A stretch of DNA of 64,000 nt from Bacillota bacterium (GTDB lineage Bacteria > Bacillota > Clostridia > Oscillospirales > Acutalibacteraceae): contig JAEZYP010000044.1 of the NCBI GenBank assembly GCA_023418995.1, positions 372,001 to 436,000 on the forward strand, read 5' to 3'. The position numbers and the translations under genes are program-made. Shown piece after piece: positions 27,041 to 35,819 of this stretch. The notes beneath the pieces were generated by a model. The model was not told where the DNA came from. It was given only the letters and a program-made list of their open reading frames with translations, and made no database searches. How positions within the stretch are numbered: the stretch's first letter is position 1; every line of letters starts with the position of its first letter.

Positions 27041-28189
27041 TTATATGCATTTTACAAGATGTTTCGTGAGCAGACGAAACACGGAAGAGAATGTAATTTC
27101 CTGCACTGAATTCTTTGCGCAGATATTATACTCCTTTACAACCTCGTCTCCAAGCGTATAGGTAATCTTGCCTACAATTTGCCCGGAAGCCACAGGGGCT
27201 GTCAACGAATCACTGAGCGTGATTTTATATTTTATTTCACCCGCTTTCCCTTTCGGAACTAAAATACTGCCGTCGGCGGCCGCGGTGGTCTCCACGTTAC
27301 TCTCCATTCCCTTCAATACATTAACAGGCGTTAGCGCTTCCTGAGGGATTTCAGGAGTCGTAACGGACCAATTTGCAAACCCGCTGTCCAGTAAGACGGA
27401 AGCAGAGGAAAAACGGTCTTTGGTGTTGGATGAACCTAAAACAACCGCAATCAGCTTAACGCCATCACGTTCCGCAGTGGCCGAAATGCAGCTTCCGGCT
27501 TTTCCAGTTGTACCCGTCTTTAATCCGGTTATTCCTTTATATGATTTTATAAGTTTGTTCGTGTTTACAAGCTGTGTTTTCCCGCTGCGAACATAATCAA
27601 TCCACGTTTTAGTATAATCAAATATTTTTTGGTGTTTGCTCAGCTCTCTGGACATAACGGCTACATCAAAGGCAGAAGTCACGTGACCATCCTCATCCAG
27701 CCCGTTGCAGTTTTTAAACGTTGTATCCTTCATACCGAGCTCTTTTGCCCGCTTATTCATCTGTGTCAAAAATTCTTCTTCGCTCCCGGATACAAATTCT
27801 GCAAGCGCTACCGCCGCGTCATTTGCACTAGCAATTACCGTTGCCTTAAGCATATCGTCGACACTCATACTTTCTCCTGGTTTGAGCCATATATCCGAAC
27901 CGCCCATGGAAGAAGCATGCTCGCTCGCAGTTACCGTATCGGTAAGCTTAATTTTACCGGCGTCCAGCGCCTCCATAACAAGCAGTAAAGTCATAACCTT
28001 TGTTATGGACGCACATGGGCGCTTTTCATGGGAATTTTTTTCAAAAAGGACTTTACCGGTCTGAGCCTCCATCAGAACCGCCGCTGGTGCCTTTATTTCC
28101 GTTTCAGCAACCGCACCCGCCTGTACCGGCAAAACAGAAAACAGCATTACCGCCGCTAAAAAACATGCCGATATCTTCTTTAACTTCAT
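27041..28189 (-). CDS. D-alanyl-D-alanine carboxypeptidase (DacF type), second copy
   Basis: Second peptidase S11 carboxypeptidase of the window (382 aa). A signal peptide (KKISACFLAAVMLFSVLPVQAGA) is followed by the active-site SITK, SAN (ASANDAAVAL) and KTG (LKTGTTGKAG) motifs, then the PBP5-like C-terminal domain. The ATG at 28189 has AGGAGG 8 bases upstream. It is clearly diverged from the copy at 15.9-17.1 kb, so the two are paralogues with probably different timing rather than a recent duplication. Confidence 0.92.
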   Translation of the reverse strand: MKLKKISACFLAAVMLFSVLPVQAGAVAETEIKAPAAVLMEAQTGKVLFEKNSHEKRPCASITKVMTLLLVMEALDAGKIKLTDTVTASEHASSMGGSDIWLKPGESMSVDDMLKATVIASANDAAVALAEFVSGSEEEFLTQMNKRAKELGMKDTTFKNCNGLDEDGHVTSAFDVAVMSRELSKHQKIFDYTKTWIDYVRSGKTQLVNTNKLIKSYKGITGLKTGTTGKAGSCISATAERDGVKLIAVVLGSSNTKDRFSSASVLLDSGFANWSVTTPEIPQEALTPVNVLKGMESNVETTAAADGSILVPKGKAGEIKYKITLSDSLTAPVASGQIVGKITYTLGDEVVKEYNICAKNSVQEITFSSVFRLLTKHLVKCI

Positions 28190-28315
28190 ATCCAGCACCT
28201 CCTAATTAACAGTCCTGTTACAGGGAAACAAGACCTATTAATTCTTATGCCGGACAAAATGGTTCTATCCATAAATTTTACATAGAAAGCATCTTTGTCT
28301 GAGCCTTCAAGAAAA

Positions 28316-28347
28316 CAAAAGAAGGACTGATGAATTCAGCCCTTCCT
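28316..28347 (-). terminator. Intrinsic terminator of hisH-hisF
   Basis: On the minus strand a stem GAAGGGCTGA / TCAGTCCTTC (one mismatch) is followed by TTTT, directly at the hisF stop codon. Confidence 0.72.
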
Positions 28348-29104
28348 AGCGCCTGACAGAGATTTTTCTGTTTGCCAGATAATCCTTCAACTCCGGAATG
28401 GATATTTCTCCAAAATGGAACAGGGAGGCGGCCAGAACCGCGTCTGCTTTTCCCCGTGTAAAAGCGTCATAAAAATGCTCCGGTTTTCCCGCGCCGCCAG
28501 ACGCGATGACCGGGACATTAACACTTTCGGAAATCGCCTTCGTCAGTTCCAAATCATAGCCATTCTTTACCCCATCGCAGTCCATACTGGTAAGAAGGAT
28601 TTCTCCTGCACCAAGCTTGGTTGCTTCCCTTGCCCATTCCACGGCGTCCTTGCCGGTATCCACCCTTCCACCGTTCAGGTACACCGTCCACCCGGAGGTC
28701 TCCCTACGCTTTGCATCTATAGCACACACCACGCACTGGCTGCCGAATTTTTCAGCCGCCTCGCTGATAATGGCAGGTTTTTTCAATGCGGCTGAATTTA
28801 CGGATATTTTATCGGCGCCTGCTCTAAGCAGGGCGGTAAAATCCTCTACGGTGCGGATACCTCCTCCAACTGTAAATGGAATAAATATTTGATTTGCGAC
28901 CTTGCTGACAATATCCAGTATAATCCCACGCGCTTCCGATGACGCGGTGATATCCAGAAGCACAAGCTCGTCCGCACCCTGTTTATCGTATTCAATCGCG
29001 CACTCCACGGGATCGCCCGCATCGCGCAGATTGATAAAGGAGGTCCCCTTTACAACCCTTCCTTTATTCACATCCAGACAAGGAATAATGCGTTTTGCAT
29101 ACAT
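28346..29104 (-). CDS. hisF: Imidazole glycerol phosphate synthase, cyclase subunit
   Basis: TIM-barrel half of IGP synthase, which uses ammonia from HisH to form imidazole glycerol phosphate and AICAR. The 252-aa protein keeps the two catalytic aspartates (IPCLDV near residue 11 and CAIDAKR near 130) and the phosphate loops GGGIRT and ASGGAG. So it looks functional. Only hisH accompanies it; no other histidine genes are in the window. Confidence 0.95.
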   Translation of the reverse strand: MYAKRIIPCLDVNKGRVVKGTSFINLRDAGDPVECAIEYDKQGADELVLLDITASSEARGIILDIVSKVANQIFIPFTVGGGIRTVEDFTALLRAGADKISVNSAALKKPAIISEAAEKFGSQCVVCAIDAKRRETSGWTVYLNGGRVDTGKDAVEWAREATKLGAGEILLTSMDCDGVKNGYDLELTKAISESVNVPVIASGGAGKPEHFYDAFTRGKADAVLAASLFHFGEISIPELKDYLANRKISVRR

Positions 29105-29122
29105 AATAAAATCCTCCGCATA

Positions 29123-29734
29123 TCAGTCAATTAATGAAATAAAATTCTGTAACATCCGCAACCCCGTTTTCCCGCTCTTTTCCGGGTGGAACTGCGTTGC
29201 GTATAAATTTCCTTTTTGAATCGACGCATCGATCGAAACACCGTAATGCGCGGTGGAGGATACGTATTCCGCCTGCTCTGCTTTCAAATAATAGGAGTGC
29301 ACAAAGTAAACATAAGGATTTGGGTCAAGATTCTCAAATAATCCTACCCGTTTTTTTATATCAAGCGAATTCCACCCAATATGCGGAATTTTCAACCCGG
29401 TTCCTTCCGGTATTCTTAAAATTTTGCCGTTCATTACACCAAGACCACTCACCCCCGGACACTCATCGCTTTCTTCAAACAGTAGCTGGAGCCCAAGGCA
29501 AATTCCCAAAAACGGCTTACCAGATTCTATATAATCCAGAACAGGGTTGACCATTTTTGCATTTTTGAGACAGCTCATGGAATCCCCAAACGCGCCTACC
29601 CCCGGCAAAACCGCGGCGGAGGCGTGTTTCAGTTCGTCCGGATCTGACGTTATCTTTATGTTGCAACCTATAAAGTTAAAAGCCTTTACAACGCTTTGGA
29701 GGTTCCCTGCTCCATAGTCGATTACAGCAATCAT
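29123..29734 (-). CDS. hisH: Imidazole glycerol phosphate synthase, glutaminase subunit
   Basis: Class I glutamine amidotransferase that feeds ammonia to HisF. The catalytic Cys is in GICLGLQLLF and the His/Glu pair is in TQFHPEKSG. 203 aa is the normal length. hisH precedes hisF by 18 bases and has its own promoter. The rest of the histidine pathway must lie elsewhere. Confidence 0.95.
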   Translation of the reverse strand: MIAVIDYGAGNLQSVVKAFNFIGCNIKITSDPDELKHASAAVLPGVGAFGDSMSCLKNAKMVNPVLDYIESGKPFLGICLGLQLLFEESDECPGVSGLGVMNGKILRIPEGTGLKIPHIGWNSLDIKKRVGLFENLDPNPYVYFVHSYYLKAEQAEYVSSTAHYGVSIDASIQKGNLYATQFHPEKSGKTGLRMLQNFISLID

Positions 29735-29767
29735 AGCAAATTATCCTTTACTCCATAAAATAAGTAT

Positions 29768-29796
29768 ATTTTACCACGTTAATAAGCTAAAGGCAA
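29768..29796 (-). promoter_or_regulatory. Sigma-A promoter of hisH-hisF
   Basis: Minus-strand TTGCCT (29796-29791), 17-base spacer, TAAAAT (29773-29768), about 35 bases before hisH. Divergent from mntP. Confidence 0.65.
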
Positions 29797-29864
29797 ACAT
29801 TTTGCATAGCAAGCTGTAACTATCTGTTTAATTACTATTTTTTCATAGTACAGCGGGATTAAAT

Positions 29865-29893
29865 TTGACAATAAGACTGATAAACTGTAATAT
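29865..29893 (+). promoter_or_regulatory. Sigma-A promoter of mntP
   Basis: Perfect TTGACA (29865-29870), 17-base spacer, TAATAT (29888-29893), about 30 bases before the mntP ATG. The leader is too short for a manganese (yybP-ykoY) riboswitch. Confidence 0.82.
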
Positions 29894-29924
29894 TATTTTT
29901 ACTGTATGTTTTTGGAGGAGTACT

Positions 29925-30512
29925 ATGGACTACGTATCATTAGTTGGAATCGGCGCAGGATTGGCAATGGACGCCTTTGCCGTCTGCATCACAAATGGGG
30001 CTACAAACAAAAGAGTAACACTGAAATTTGCTCTGCAGATGGCTCTTTGCTTTGGGATTTTTCAGGCAGTGATGCCGATAGCCGGATGGCTTGTGGGAAA
30101 AGCCGGAGAAAGCTTCATCAGCGCCGTAGACCATTGGATCGCTCTGTTTCTTTTATCTTATATCGGAATACAAATGCTGATCGAATCCCGAAAGAACAAA
30201 GAAAATGAAAAAATAGAAAAAACTGAGAACCGAATGAAATTTAAAACCCTGGTGACCCTGGCAGTTGCTACCAGCATCGACGCTTTGATTACCGGAATTA
30301 TCCTGCCCTCTGCCGTCGGCGCATCTACCGTCACACTGATGTTATTTTCGGTATGTATGATTGGTCTTATCACTTTTGTAATTTGCCTGAGCGGGGTTTT
30401 TATCGGTAAAAAATTCGGACGCTTATTTTCTTCAAAGGCAGAAATCATCGGCGGAGTTGTTCTCATTTTAATTGGCTGCAAAATATTTATTGATCATGTG
30501 TTTTTTTCATAA
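29925..30512 (+). CDS. mntP: Manganese efflux pump MntP
   Basis: Six-helix membrane exporter of the MntP (DUF204) family that expels excess Mn2+. Two repeated halves each carry the conserved aspartate motif: GAGLAMDAFAVC near the start and ATSIDALITG in the second half. The ATG at 29925 with GGAGGAG four bases upstream gives a normal 195-aa protein. The 20-codon longer frame would begin inside the promoter. Confidence 0.93.
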   Translation: MDYVSLVGIGAGLAMDAFAVCITNGATNKRVTLKFALQMALCFGIFQAVMPIAGWLVGKAGESFISAVDHWIALFLLSYIGIQMLIESRKNKENEKIEKTENRMKFKTLVTLAVATSIDALITGIILPSAVGASTVTLMLFSVCMIGLITFVICLSGVFIGKKFGRLFSSKAEIIGGVVLILIGCKIFIDHVFFS

Positions 30513-30528
30513 CGTAATAGTTTTGCAC

Positions 30529-30618
30529 TCAGTTTTTTAACATTTTATCCCTCAATGCTGTAGGCTTCTGCACAACAACCCCATCTCCGTATTGCAGCAG
30601 CTATTCAACTAATCTGTC
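30529..30618 (-). pseudogene. Decayed 3' end of a WYL-type transcriptional regulator (tentative)
   Basis: Minus-strand codons 30618-30529 read DRLVE, an amber stop, then LLQYGDGVVVQKPTALRDKM and LKN before TGA. The -LLQYGDGV-V--P-ALRD- pattern resembles the extreme C-terminus of WYL-domain (YafY-like) regulators. Further stops occur upstream, so only a remnant remains in the 350-base gap between mntP and the CoA-transferase gene. The match is by eye only. Confidence 0.35.
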
Positions 30619-30805
30619 TCTGATTCAAACCTTCTCTCTTATGGTAAATAAATCCTTGCTACATCCAATAATTTTTTTACTTCAATCGAAATTGCCTCCC
30701 TTGCTTACATTGTTTAGACAATTTCAAACTGGTAACAGTTGCACGAATAATCAACAGTTTTTTTAGTTATTTGATCATTATTTATCAAAACCTTGTGCAA
30801 TTAAC

Positions 30806-30834
30806 TTGAATTATATCCCAATAAATGATATAAT
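30806..30834 (+). promoter_or_regulatory. Sigma-A promoter of the CoA-transferase gene
   Basis: TTGAAT (30806-30811), 17-base spacer, TATAAT (30829-30834), about 34 bases upstream of the ATG. Confidence 0.78.
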
Positions 30835-30867
30835 ATTAACAAAGTTTAGTTCGGAGGATTGAAGAAA

Positions 30868-32421
30868 ATGCCTGTAAAAATACTGACCGCCCGCCAAGCT
30901 GCTGACTTAATTCCCAATAACGCAAATTTTGCAACAGGAGGGTTTATCGGGGCTTCTTTTCCTGAAGAAATTGCGATTGCCGCCGAAGAACGTTTTTTAG
31001 AGACCGGAGCTCCTAAGGATCTGACCTTACTTTTCTGCGCCGCACAAGGAGACTCAAAGGAAAAAGGGTTGAACCACTTTGGTCATGCCGGCATGATTCG
31101 GCGTGCCATAGGCGGGCATTGGGGACTCGCGCCGAAAGTAGGCAAAATGGCTGCGGAAAATAAAATTCTAGCCTACGATTTCCCGCAAGGTGTAACAACC
31201 CACATGTTCCGTGATTCCGCCGCACATAAACCGTTTACAATTACACACGTAGGTTTGGGAACTTTTGTTGACCCAAGACTGCTTGGCGGAAAGCTCAACG
31301 AAATTACGAAAAGTTCAGAAGACCTTGTTGCGCTGACTGAGGTCGACGGAAAAGAATACCTGATGTATAAAACTCATCCCGTTGATTTTGCAATTCTTTC
31401 CGGTACCTACGCGGATGAAGACGGAAATATTTCTGTGGAACGCGCCGGCGTAAAAGCAGAATCTCTTGCCGTAGCACAGGCCTGTAAAAATCACGGCGGA
31501 ACGGTCATTGTACAGGTAGAGCGAATTGTAAAAGCCGGTTCTTTGGACCCGCAAAAGGTCGAAATCCCCGGAATCCTTGTTGATGCTGTTGTTGTTGCCA
31601 GCGATATGAAAAATCACATGCAGACCTTTGGTACACAATATAATCCTGGATTTTCCGGAGAGCACCGCATGGGACTGGCTGAATTTGAACCAAAGCCGCT
31701 CGATAACAAGAAAATCATTGCGAGACGCGCCGCGATGGAAATAAAAGACAAAAGCATTGTGAATCTCGGAATTGGTATTCCTGAGTATATTTCTTCCGTC
31801 GCTATGGAAGAGGGCATTACAAACAAGTTCACCCTCACCGTGGAGTCCGGAATAACTGGTGGAAATCCACAAAGCGGATTGGATTTCGGCGTAAGCTTAA
31901 ACCCGAGGTGCATTATGCCGCAGCCTTCCATGTTTGATTTCTATCAGGGCGGCGGACTTGATCAGGCATTTTTGGGATTTGCGGAATCCGATAAAGACGG
32001 TAATGTCAATGTATCCAAATTTGGTCCTAAACTCCCGGGCTGCGGTGGCTTTATTGATATCTCTCAAAACGCAAAACAGGTTTTCTTCTGTGGTACCTTT
32101 ACTGCAAAGGGCCTTTGTACGGAAGTATCCGACGGGGAACTCCATATCATAAACGAGGGTACCATTAACAAATTTATAGAAAGTGTGGAGCATATTACGT
32201 TTTCTGCCCAACAGGCAGTAAAGAATAATCAACCTATCATGTATATTACGGAACGAGCTGTTTTTAAACTGACGAAGGATGGAGTCATGCTTTGCGAAAT
32301 TGCTCCAGGAATTGATCTGGAAAAGGACATACTGGCACATATGCCGATGAGACCAATCCTTGCACCTGATCTTAAACTGATGGATTCCCGTATTTTTCAG
32401 AATGAAAAGATGGGACTTTAA
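30868..32421 (+). CDS. Acyl-CoA:acetate/propionate CoA-transferase (family I)
   Basis: Family I CoA-transferase of the Pct/YdiF type, which moves CoA between short acyl-CoAs and carboxylates. Both halves are fused in 517 aa: an N-terminal alpha-like half (ATGGFIGASFPEE) and a C-terminal beta-like half (NLGIGIPEYISS). The catalytic glutamate lies in the TVESGITGG motif. The ATG at 30868 has GGAGG 10 bases upstream; a TTG three codons earlier is too close. Convergent with the butyryl-CoA gene cluster, it is a good candidate for releasing butyrate or caproate from CoA. Confidence 0.9.
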   Translation: MPVKILTARQAADLIPNNANFATGGFIGASFPEEIAIAAEERFLETGAPKDLTLLFCAAQGDSKEKGLNHFGHAGMIRRAIGGHWGLAPKVGKMAAENKILAYDFPQGVTTHMFRDSAAHKPFTITHVGLGTFVDPRLLGGKLNEITKSSEDLVALTEVDGKEYLMYKTHPVDFAILSGTYADEDGNISVERAGVKAESLAVAQACKNHGGTVIVQVERIVKAGSLDPQKVEIPGILVDAVVVASDMKNHMQTFGTQYNPGFSGEHRMGLAEFEPKPLDNKKIIARRAAMEIKDKSIVNLGIGIPEYISSVAMEEGITNKFTLTVESGITGGNPQSGLDFGVSLNPRCIMPQPSMFDFYQGGGLDQAFLGFAESDKDGNVNVSKFGPKLPGCGGFIDISQNAKQVFFCGTFTAKGLCTEVSDGELHIINEGTINKFIESVEHITFSAQQAVKNNQPIMYITERAVFKLTKDGVMLCEIAPGIDLEKDILAHMPMRPILAPDLKLMDSRIFQNEKMGL

Positions 32422-32439
32422 ACTCATGTGACATAAAAA

Positions 32440-32582
32440 GAGCTGTTGCAAAATGAATTTGCGATAGCAAAGTTCACAAAGAAATATCGAATGAAAATGC
32501 GCCTTGAGATGGCTATTAAAGTCCAATCAAAGCGCATTTTTTGTGCATTTTAATCCGGTGAAGCTTATTTTACAACAGCCTC
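32440..32582 (+). mobile_element. MITE-like palindromic element, copy A
   Basis: About 143 bp with imperfect terminal inverted repeats (GAGCTGTTGCAAAATGAA at the left; GAGGCTGTTGTAAAAT read inward from the right). An internal stem is ATGCGCCTTGA / TCAAAGCGCAT, followed by TTTTTT. It contains no gene. A second copy, in the opposite orientation, lies at 61.6 kb. Sitting just after the CoA-transferase stop codon, its inner hairpin can act as the terminator of that gene. Confidence 0.75.
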
Positions 32583-32621
32583 TTTGCAGTTATAGTCAAT
32601 TATTTTTTTCGCTAGACATGA

Positions 32622-32656
32622 AAAACAGCTCCGCAACCGGTATGCGGAGCTGTTTT
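32622..32656 (-). terminator. Intrinsic terminator of bcd-etfBA
   Basis: 14-bp perfect stem (AAAACAGCTCCGCA / TGCGGAGCTGTTTT) with a 7-base loop, 14 bases after the etfA stop codon on the minus strand. Confidence 0.85.
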
Positions 32657-32669
32657 GTATTGGTATAAA

Positions 32670-33689
32670 TTACGCGTTGTGCGCAGCCATAGCCTTTTTT
32701 ACTTCTTCGGTAAATAGCGGCAAAATCTTTGTGACATCTCCCACAATACCGTAATCAGCCACTTCAAAAATCGGAGCGGTTTCGTCCTTATTGATCGCGA
32801 TAATCACATCGGACTCTTCCATACCCGCAAGATGCTGAATTGCGCCGGAAATACCGCAGGCGATATAAAGATTCGGGCGAACCGTTTTGCCGGTTTGACC
32901 AACCTGAATATCCTTTTCAACCCAGCCGGCATCCACGCACGCTCTGGAAGAACTTACGGTTCCGCCGAGTGCGGCAGCAAGATCTTTTAAGAGCTTAAAG
33001 TTCTCCGGGCAGCCCATTCCGCGTCCACCGGAAACCAGAATTTTGGCATCCTGAATATCCATTTTATTGGATACCTTTTTGACAACGTCCAGAATTTCCA
33101 CATTGATGCGGTCCGCATCAATTTCAAGGTCAAGTTTATCAACCAGAGCCTCAGCGCCATCAATCGGCTTGATTTTCTGCATTACGCCCGGGCGAACTGT
33201 CGCCATCTGCGGACGGTTTTCAGGACAGAGAATAGTTGCCATGATGTTACCACCAAAAGCAGGACGAGTCATTCTGAGGTTTTGGGTTCCGTCATCCGCA
33301 ATCTCCAACTTTGTGCAGTCAGCGGTTAAACCAGTCTTTACTCTAGCGGAAACACGCGGAGCCAGATCTCGACCGATTGCGGTCGCACCGTAGAGAACAA
33401 CGGCAGGCTTGTATTTTTCAATGACGTGATACATGGAATGTGCATACGGTTCGGTGGTATAGGTTTCAAGAGCCTTATGATCCACCATGATGATTTTATC
33501 CGCACCGTAGCGGGAAAGCTCCTTGCAGAGACCGGAAACCTGATAACCGAGCAGTACGGCCGTAACTTCCGTCTCCATATCTTTTGCAAGCTCCCTGGCC
33601 TTACCAAGAAGTTCAAAGGAAACACTTGCGATTTTGTTGTCTACCTGCTGTACATATACAAATACGCCTTTATATTCTTGCATATCCAT
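32670..33689 (-). CDS. etfA: Electron transfer flavoprotein alpha subunit
   Basis: Alpha subunit of the ETF that pairs with butyryl-CoA dehydrogenase. In clostridia this complex bifurcates electrons from NADH to crotonyl-CoA and ferredoxin. The 339-aa protein has the N-terminal ETF fold and the FAD-binding C-terminal signature: VSGGRGMG, SSRACVDAGW, VGQTGKTVRPNLYIACGISGAIQHLAGM. The ATG at 33689 is preferred over the GTG at 33707, which coincides with the etfB stop. Confidence 0.96.
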   Translation of the reverse strand: MDMQEYKGVFVYVQQVDNKIASVSFELLGKARELAKDMETEVTAVLLGYQVSGLCKELSRYGADKIIMVDHKALETYTTEPYAHSMYHVIEKYKPAVVLYGATAIGRDLAPRVSARVKTGLTADCTKLEIADDGTQNLRMTRPAFGGNIMATILCPENRPQMATVRPGVMQKIKPIDGAEALVDKLDLEIDADRINVEILDVVKKVSNKMDIQDAKILVSGGRGMGCPENFKLLKDLAAALGGTVSSSRACVDAGWVEKDIQVGQTGKTVRPNLYIACGISGAIQHLAGMEESDVIIAINKDETAPIFEVADYGIVGDVTKILPLFTEEVKKAMAAHNA

Positions 33690-33706
33690 TTTGCTCACCA
33701 CTTTCA

Positions 33707-34492
33707 CTATATAATGAATTTTTCTTTGAGTTTTTCAAGCATGTAATCAGCGGAATCCTGCGGGTCAAGCGTAACCAGCTGGCCTGCTGCCTTCAAGCTC
33801 TTGGTAAATGTTTGCCAAACTCTGGTTGGTGAGCCTTTTAAGCCGATATTGGCATCTTCGACATCAAGGTCTTTGCGGGTAAGGGTTTTTACTTCTGCGG
33901 TTCTGTAGGCATTGAATACTCCTCCCGGAGTCATGTACCGAGGCGTATTCAGCTCGCTAAGCGCAGTAATCAGGCAAGGCATCTTCACCTTGACTACATG
34001 ATATCTGTCTTCATATTGACGTTTTACAGTTACCTGATCACCATCTACCTTGATCTCTTCCGCATAGCTGATATTCGGGATACCAAGATGCTCCGCAATC
34101 TGCGGACCAACCTGTGCGGTGTCGCCATCGATTGCCTGACGACCGGTAATAATTAGGTCATAATCCAAAGTTTTAAGAGCAGCCGCGATGGTAGTGGAGG
34201 TAGCGAGTGTATCCGCACCGCCGAACGCTCTGTCAGTGACTAAAATAGCCTCATCGGCGCCCATTGCCAATGCCTCGCGAAGCGCGGTATCAGCCTGCGG
34301 CGGCCCCATAGAAAGAACGGTAACATGCGCGCCCTGCTCGTCCTTCAGACGAAGTGCCGCTTCCAGACCTGCCTTGTCATCCGGGTTAATGATGCTGGGA
34401 ACGCCTTCACGAATGAGGGTTCCGGTTACCGGATCAAGTTTTACTTCGTTGGTATTTGGAACTTGCTTTATGCAAACTACTATATTCAACAA
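33707..34492 (-). CDS. etfB: Electron transfer flavoprotein beta subunit
   Basis: Beta subunit of ETF (261 aa), carrying the nucleotide-binding domain. Family segments are IVVCIKQVPNT at the start, ALAMGADEAILVTD, and ITGRQAIDGDTAQVGPQIAE. The start is a TTG at 34492 with AAGGAG about 8 bases upstream. It lies between bcd and etfA, as in other butyrate clusters. Confidence 0.96.
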   Translation of the reverse strand: MLNIVVCIKQVPNTNEVKLDPVTGTLIREGVPSIINPDDKAGLEAALRLKDEQGAHVTVLSMGPPQADTALREALAMGADEAILVTDRAFGGADTLATSTTIAAALKTLDYDLIITGRQAIDGDTAQVGPQIAEHLGIPNISYAEEIKVDGDQVTVKRQYEDRYHVVKVKMPCLITALSELNTPRYMTPGGVFNAYRTAEVKTLTRKDLDVEDANIGLKGSPTRVWQTFTKSLKAAGQLVTLDPQDSADYMLEKLKEKFII

Positions 34493-34512
34493 ATTTCACT
34501 CCTTCTGGTCGA

Positions 34513-35649
34513 TTAAAGTTCACTCGCGGATATTACCATGCGCTGTACTTCGCTGGTACCCTCATAGATCTCAGTGATCTTGGCATCACGCATCATGCGC
34601 TCAACCGGATATTCTCTGGTATAACCGTAACCGCCGTGGAGCTGTACCGCTTTTGTTGTGACTTCCATCGCCACTTCAGCCGCATATAGCTTAGCCATAG
34701 CAGCTTCTTCAGAAAAGCGTTTTTGGGTATCTTTTGCAATTGCGGCGCGATAAACCAGTAATTGTGCCGCTTTGATTTTTGTAGCCATATCCGCAATTTG
34801 AAACTGCGTATTCTGGAACTTTGCCAAAGGTTTACCAAACTGCTTTCTCTCTTTTACGTACTTTACGGTTTCTTCATACGCACCCTCGGCAATACCGAGA
34901 GCCTGCGCCGCGATGCCGATACGTCCGCCATCCAGGGTTGTCATGGCAATACCGAAGCCCTTGCCTTCCGCGCCTAAAAGATTTTCCTTCGGAACGATGC
35001 AGTTTTCAAAAATCAACTCCGTTGTGGAAGAACCACGGATACCCATCTTCTTCTCTTTTGTGCCAATGCTGAAGCCCGGGAAATCCTTTTCAACAATGAA
35101 AGCGGAAATTCCTTTTGTTCCTTTGCTCTTATCGGTCATAGCAAATACAATATATATGTCAGCCTTGCCGCCGTTTGTAATAAAAATTTTACTGCCGTTC
35201 AGCACATAATGATCACCGTCCAAAACAGCCTTGGTTTGCTGTCCGGAAGCATCCGTACCGGCGTTCGGTTCTGTTAACGCAAAAGCACCCAACAGCTTAC
35301 CGGAAGCAAGCGGCTTTAGGTATTTCTCTTTCTGCTCTTCTGTTCCGAACTTCTTAATCGGGTCTGAGCCAAGAGAGGTATGGGCGGAAACGATAACGCC
35401 TGTTGTTGCGCAAACCTTTGAAAGCTCTTCTACACACAATACATAAGCAAGGGTATCACAGCCCTGTCCGCCATATTCCTTCGGAATCGGAATGCCCATG
35501 AACCCAAGTTTTTTCATTTTTTCTACTGTCTCAGAAGGAAAACGCTCACTTTCGTCAACTTCCTGTGCGAGCGGTTTAACTTCGTTTTCTGCAAACTCCT
35601 TGAAGAGCGTGCGAGTCATTTCGTGCTCTTTGCTAAGTAAGAAATCCAT
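34513..35649 (-). CDS. bcd: Butyryl-CoA dehydrogenase
   Basis: Acyl-CoA dehydrogenase that reduces crotonyl-CoA to butyryl-CoA with EtfAB. 378 aa with the FAD/substrate signatures ALTEPNAGTDASG and FGKPLAKFQNTQFQIADM. The catalytic glutamate region is RDAKITEIYEGTSEVQRMVI. The start has GGAGG upstream. A hairpin terminator separates it from hbd, so it may be expressed at its own level. Confidence 0.96.
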   Translation of the reverse strand: MDFLLSKEHEMTRTLFKEFAENEVKPLAQEVDESERFPSETVEKMKKLGFMGIPIPKEYGGQGCDTLAYVLCVEELSKVCATTGVIVSAHTSLGSDPIKKFGTEEQKEKYLKPLASGKLLGAFALTEPNAGTDASGQQTKAVLDGDHYVLNGSKIFITNGGKADIYIVFAMTDKSKGTKGISAFIVEKDFPGFSIGTKEKKMGIRGSSTTELIFENCIVPKENLLGAEGKGFGIAMTTLDGGRIGIAAQALGIAEGAYEETVKYVKERKQFGKPLAKFQNTQFQIADMATKIKAAQLLVYRAAIAKDTQKRFSEEAAMAKLYAAEVAMEVTTKAVQLHGGYGYTREYPVERMMRDAKITEIYEGTSEVQRMVISASEL

Positions 35650-35716
35650 ACTCGTTCCTCCAAATTAAATTTAATACCAATTATCACTTTATTTTCCAAA
35701 CAAGAGATAAAACCTC

Positions 35717-35762
35717 AAAAAATGCATATTCCAGCCCTGCTGCAGCAAGGCTGGCAAATGCA
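35717..35762 (-). terminator. Terminator-like hairpin between hbd and bcd
   Basis: Minus strand: TGCATTTGCCAGCC pairs with GGCTGGAATATGCA around TGCTGCAGCA, followed by a run of T. It interrupts the gene cluster about 60 bases after the hbd stop codon and 70 bases before bcd. Confidence 0.75.
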
Positions 35763-35819
35763 AAGCAGAGTAATTATCCCCGCTGAAATATTAGGTCAAT
35801 CGGTATTGCACCGTTTTCC

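Noticed and set aside
29735..29924. Manganese riboswitch upstream of mntP
   Set aside because: A perfect sigma-A promoter ends about 30 bases before the ATG, leaving no room for an aptamer.
30792..30811. Rex site upstream of the CoA-transferase gene (TTGTGCAATTAAC)
   Set aside because: Only the left half fits; the right half of the dyad is missing.
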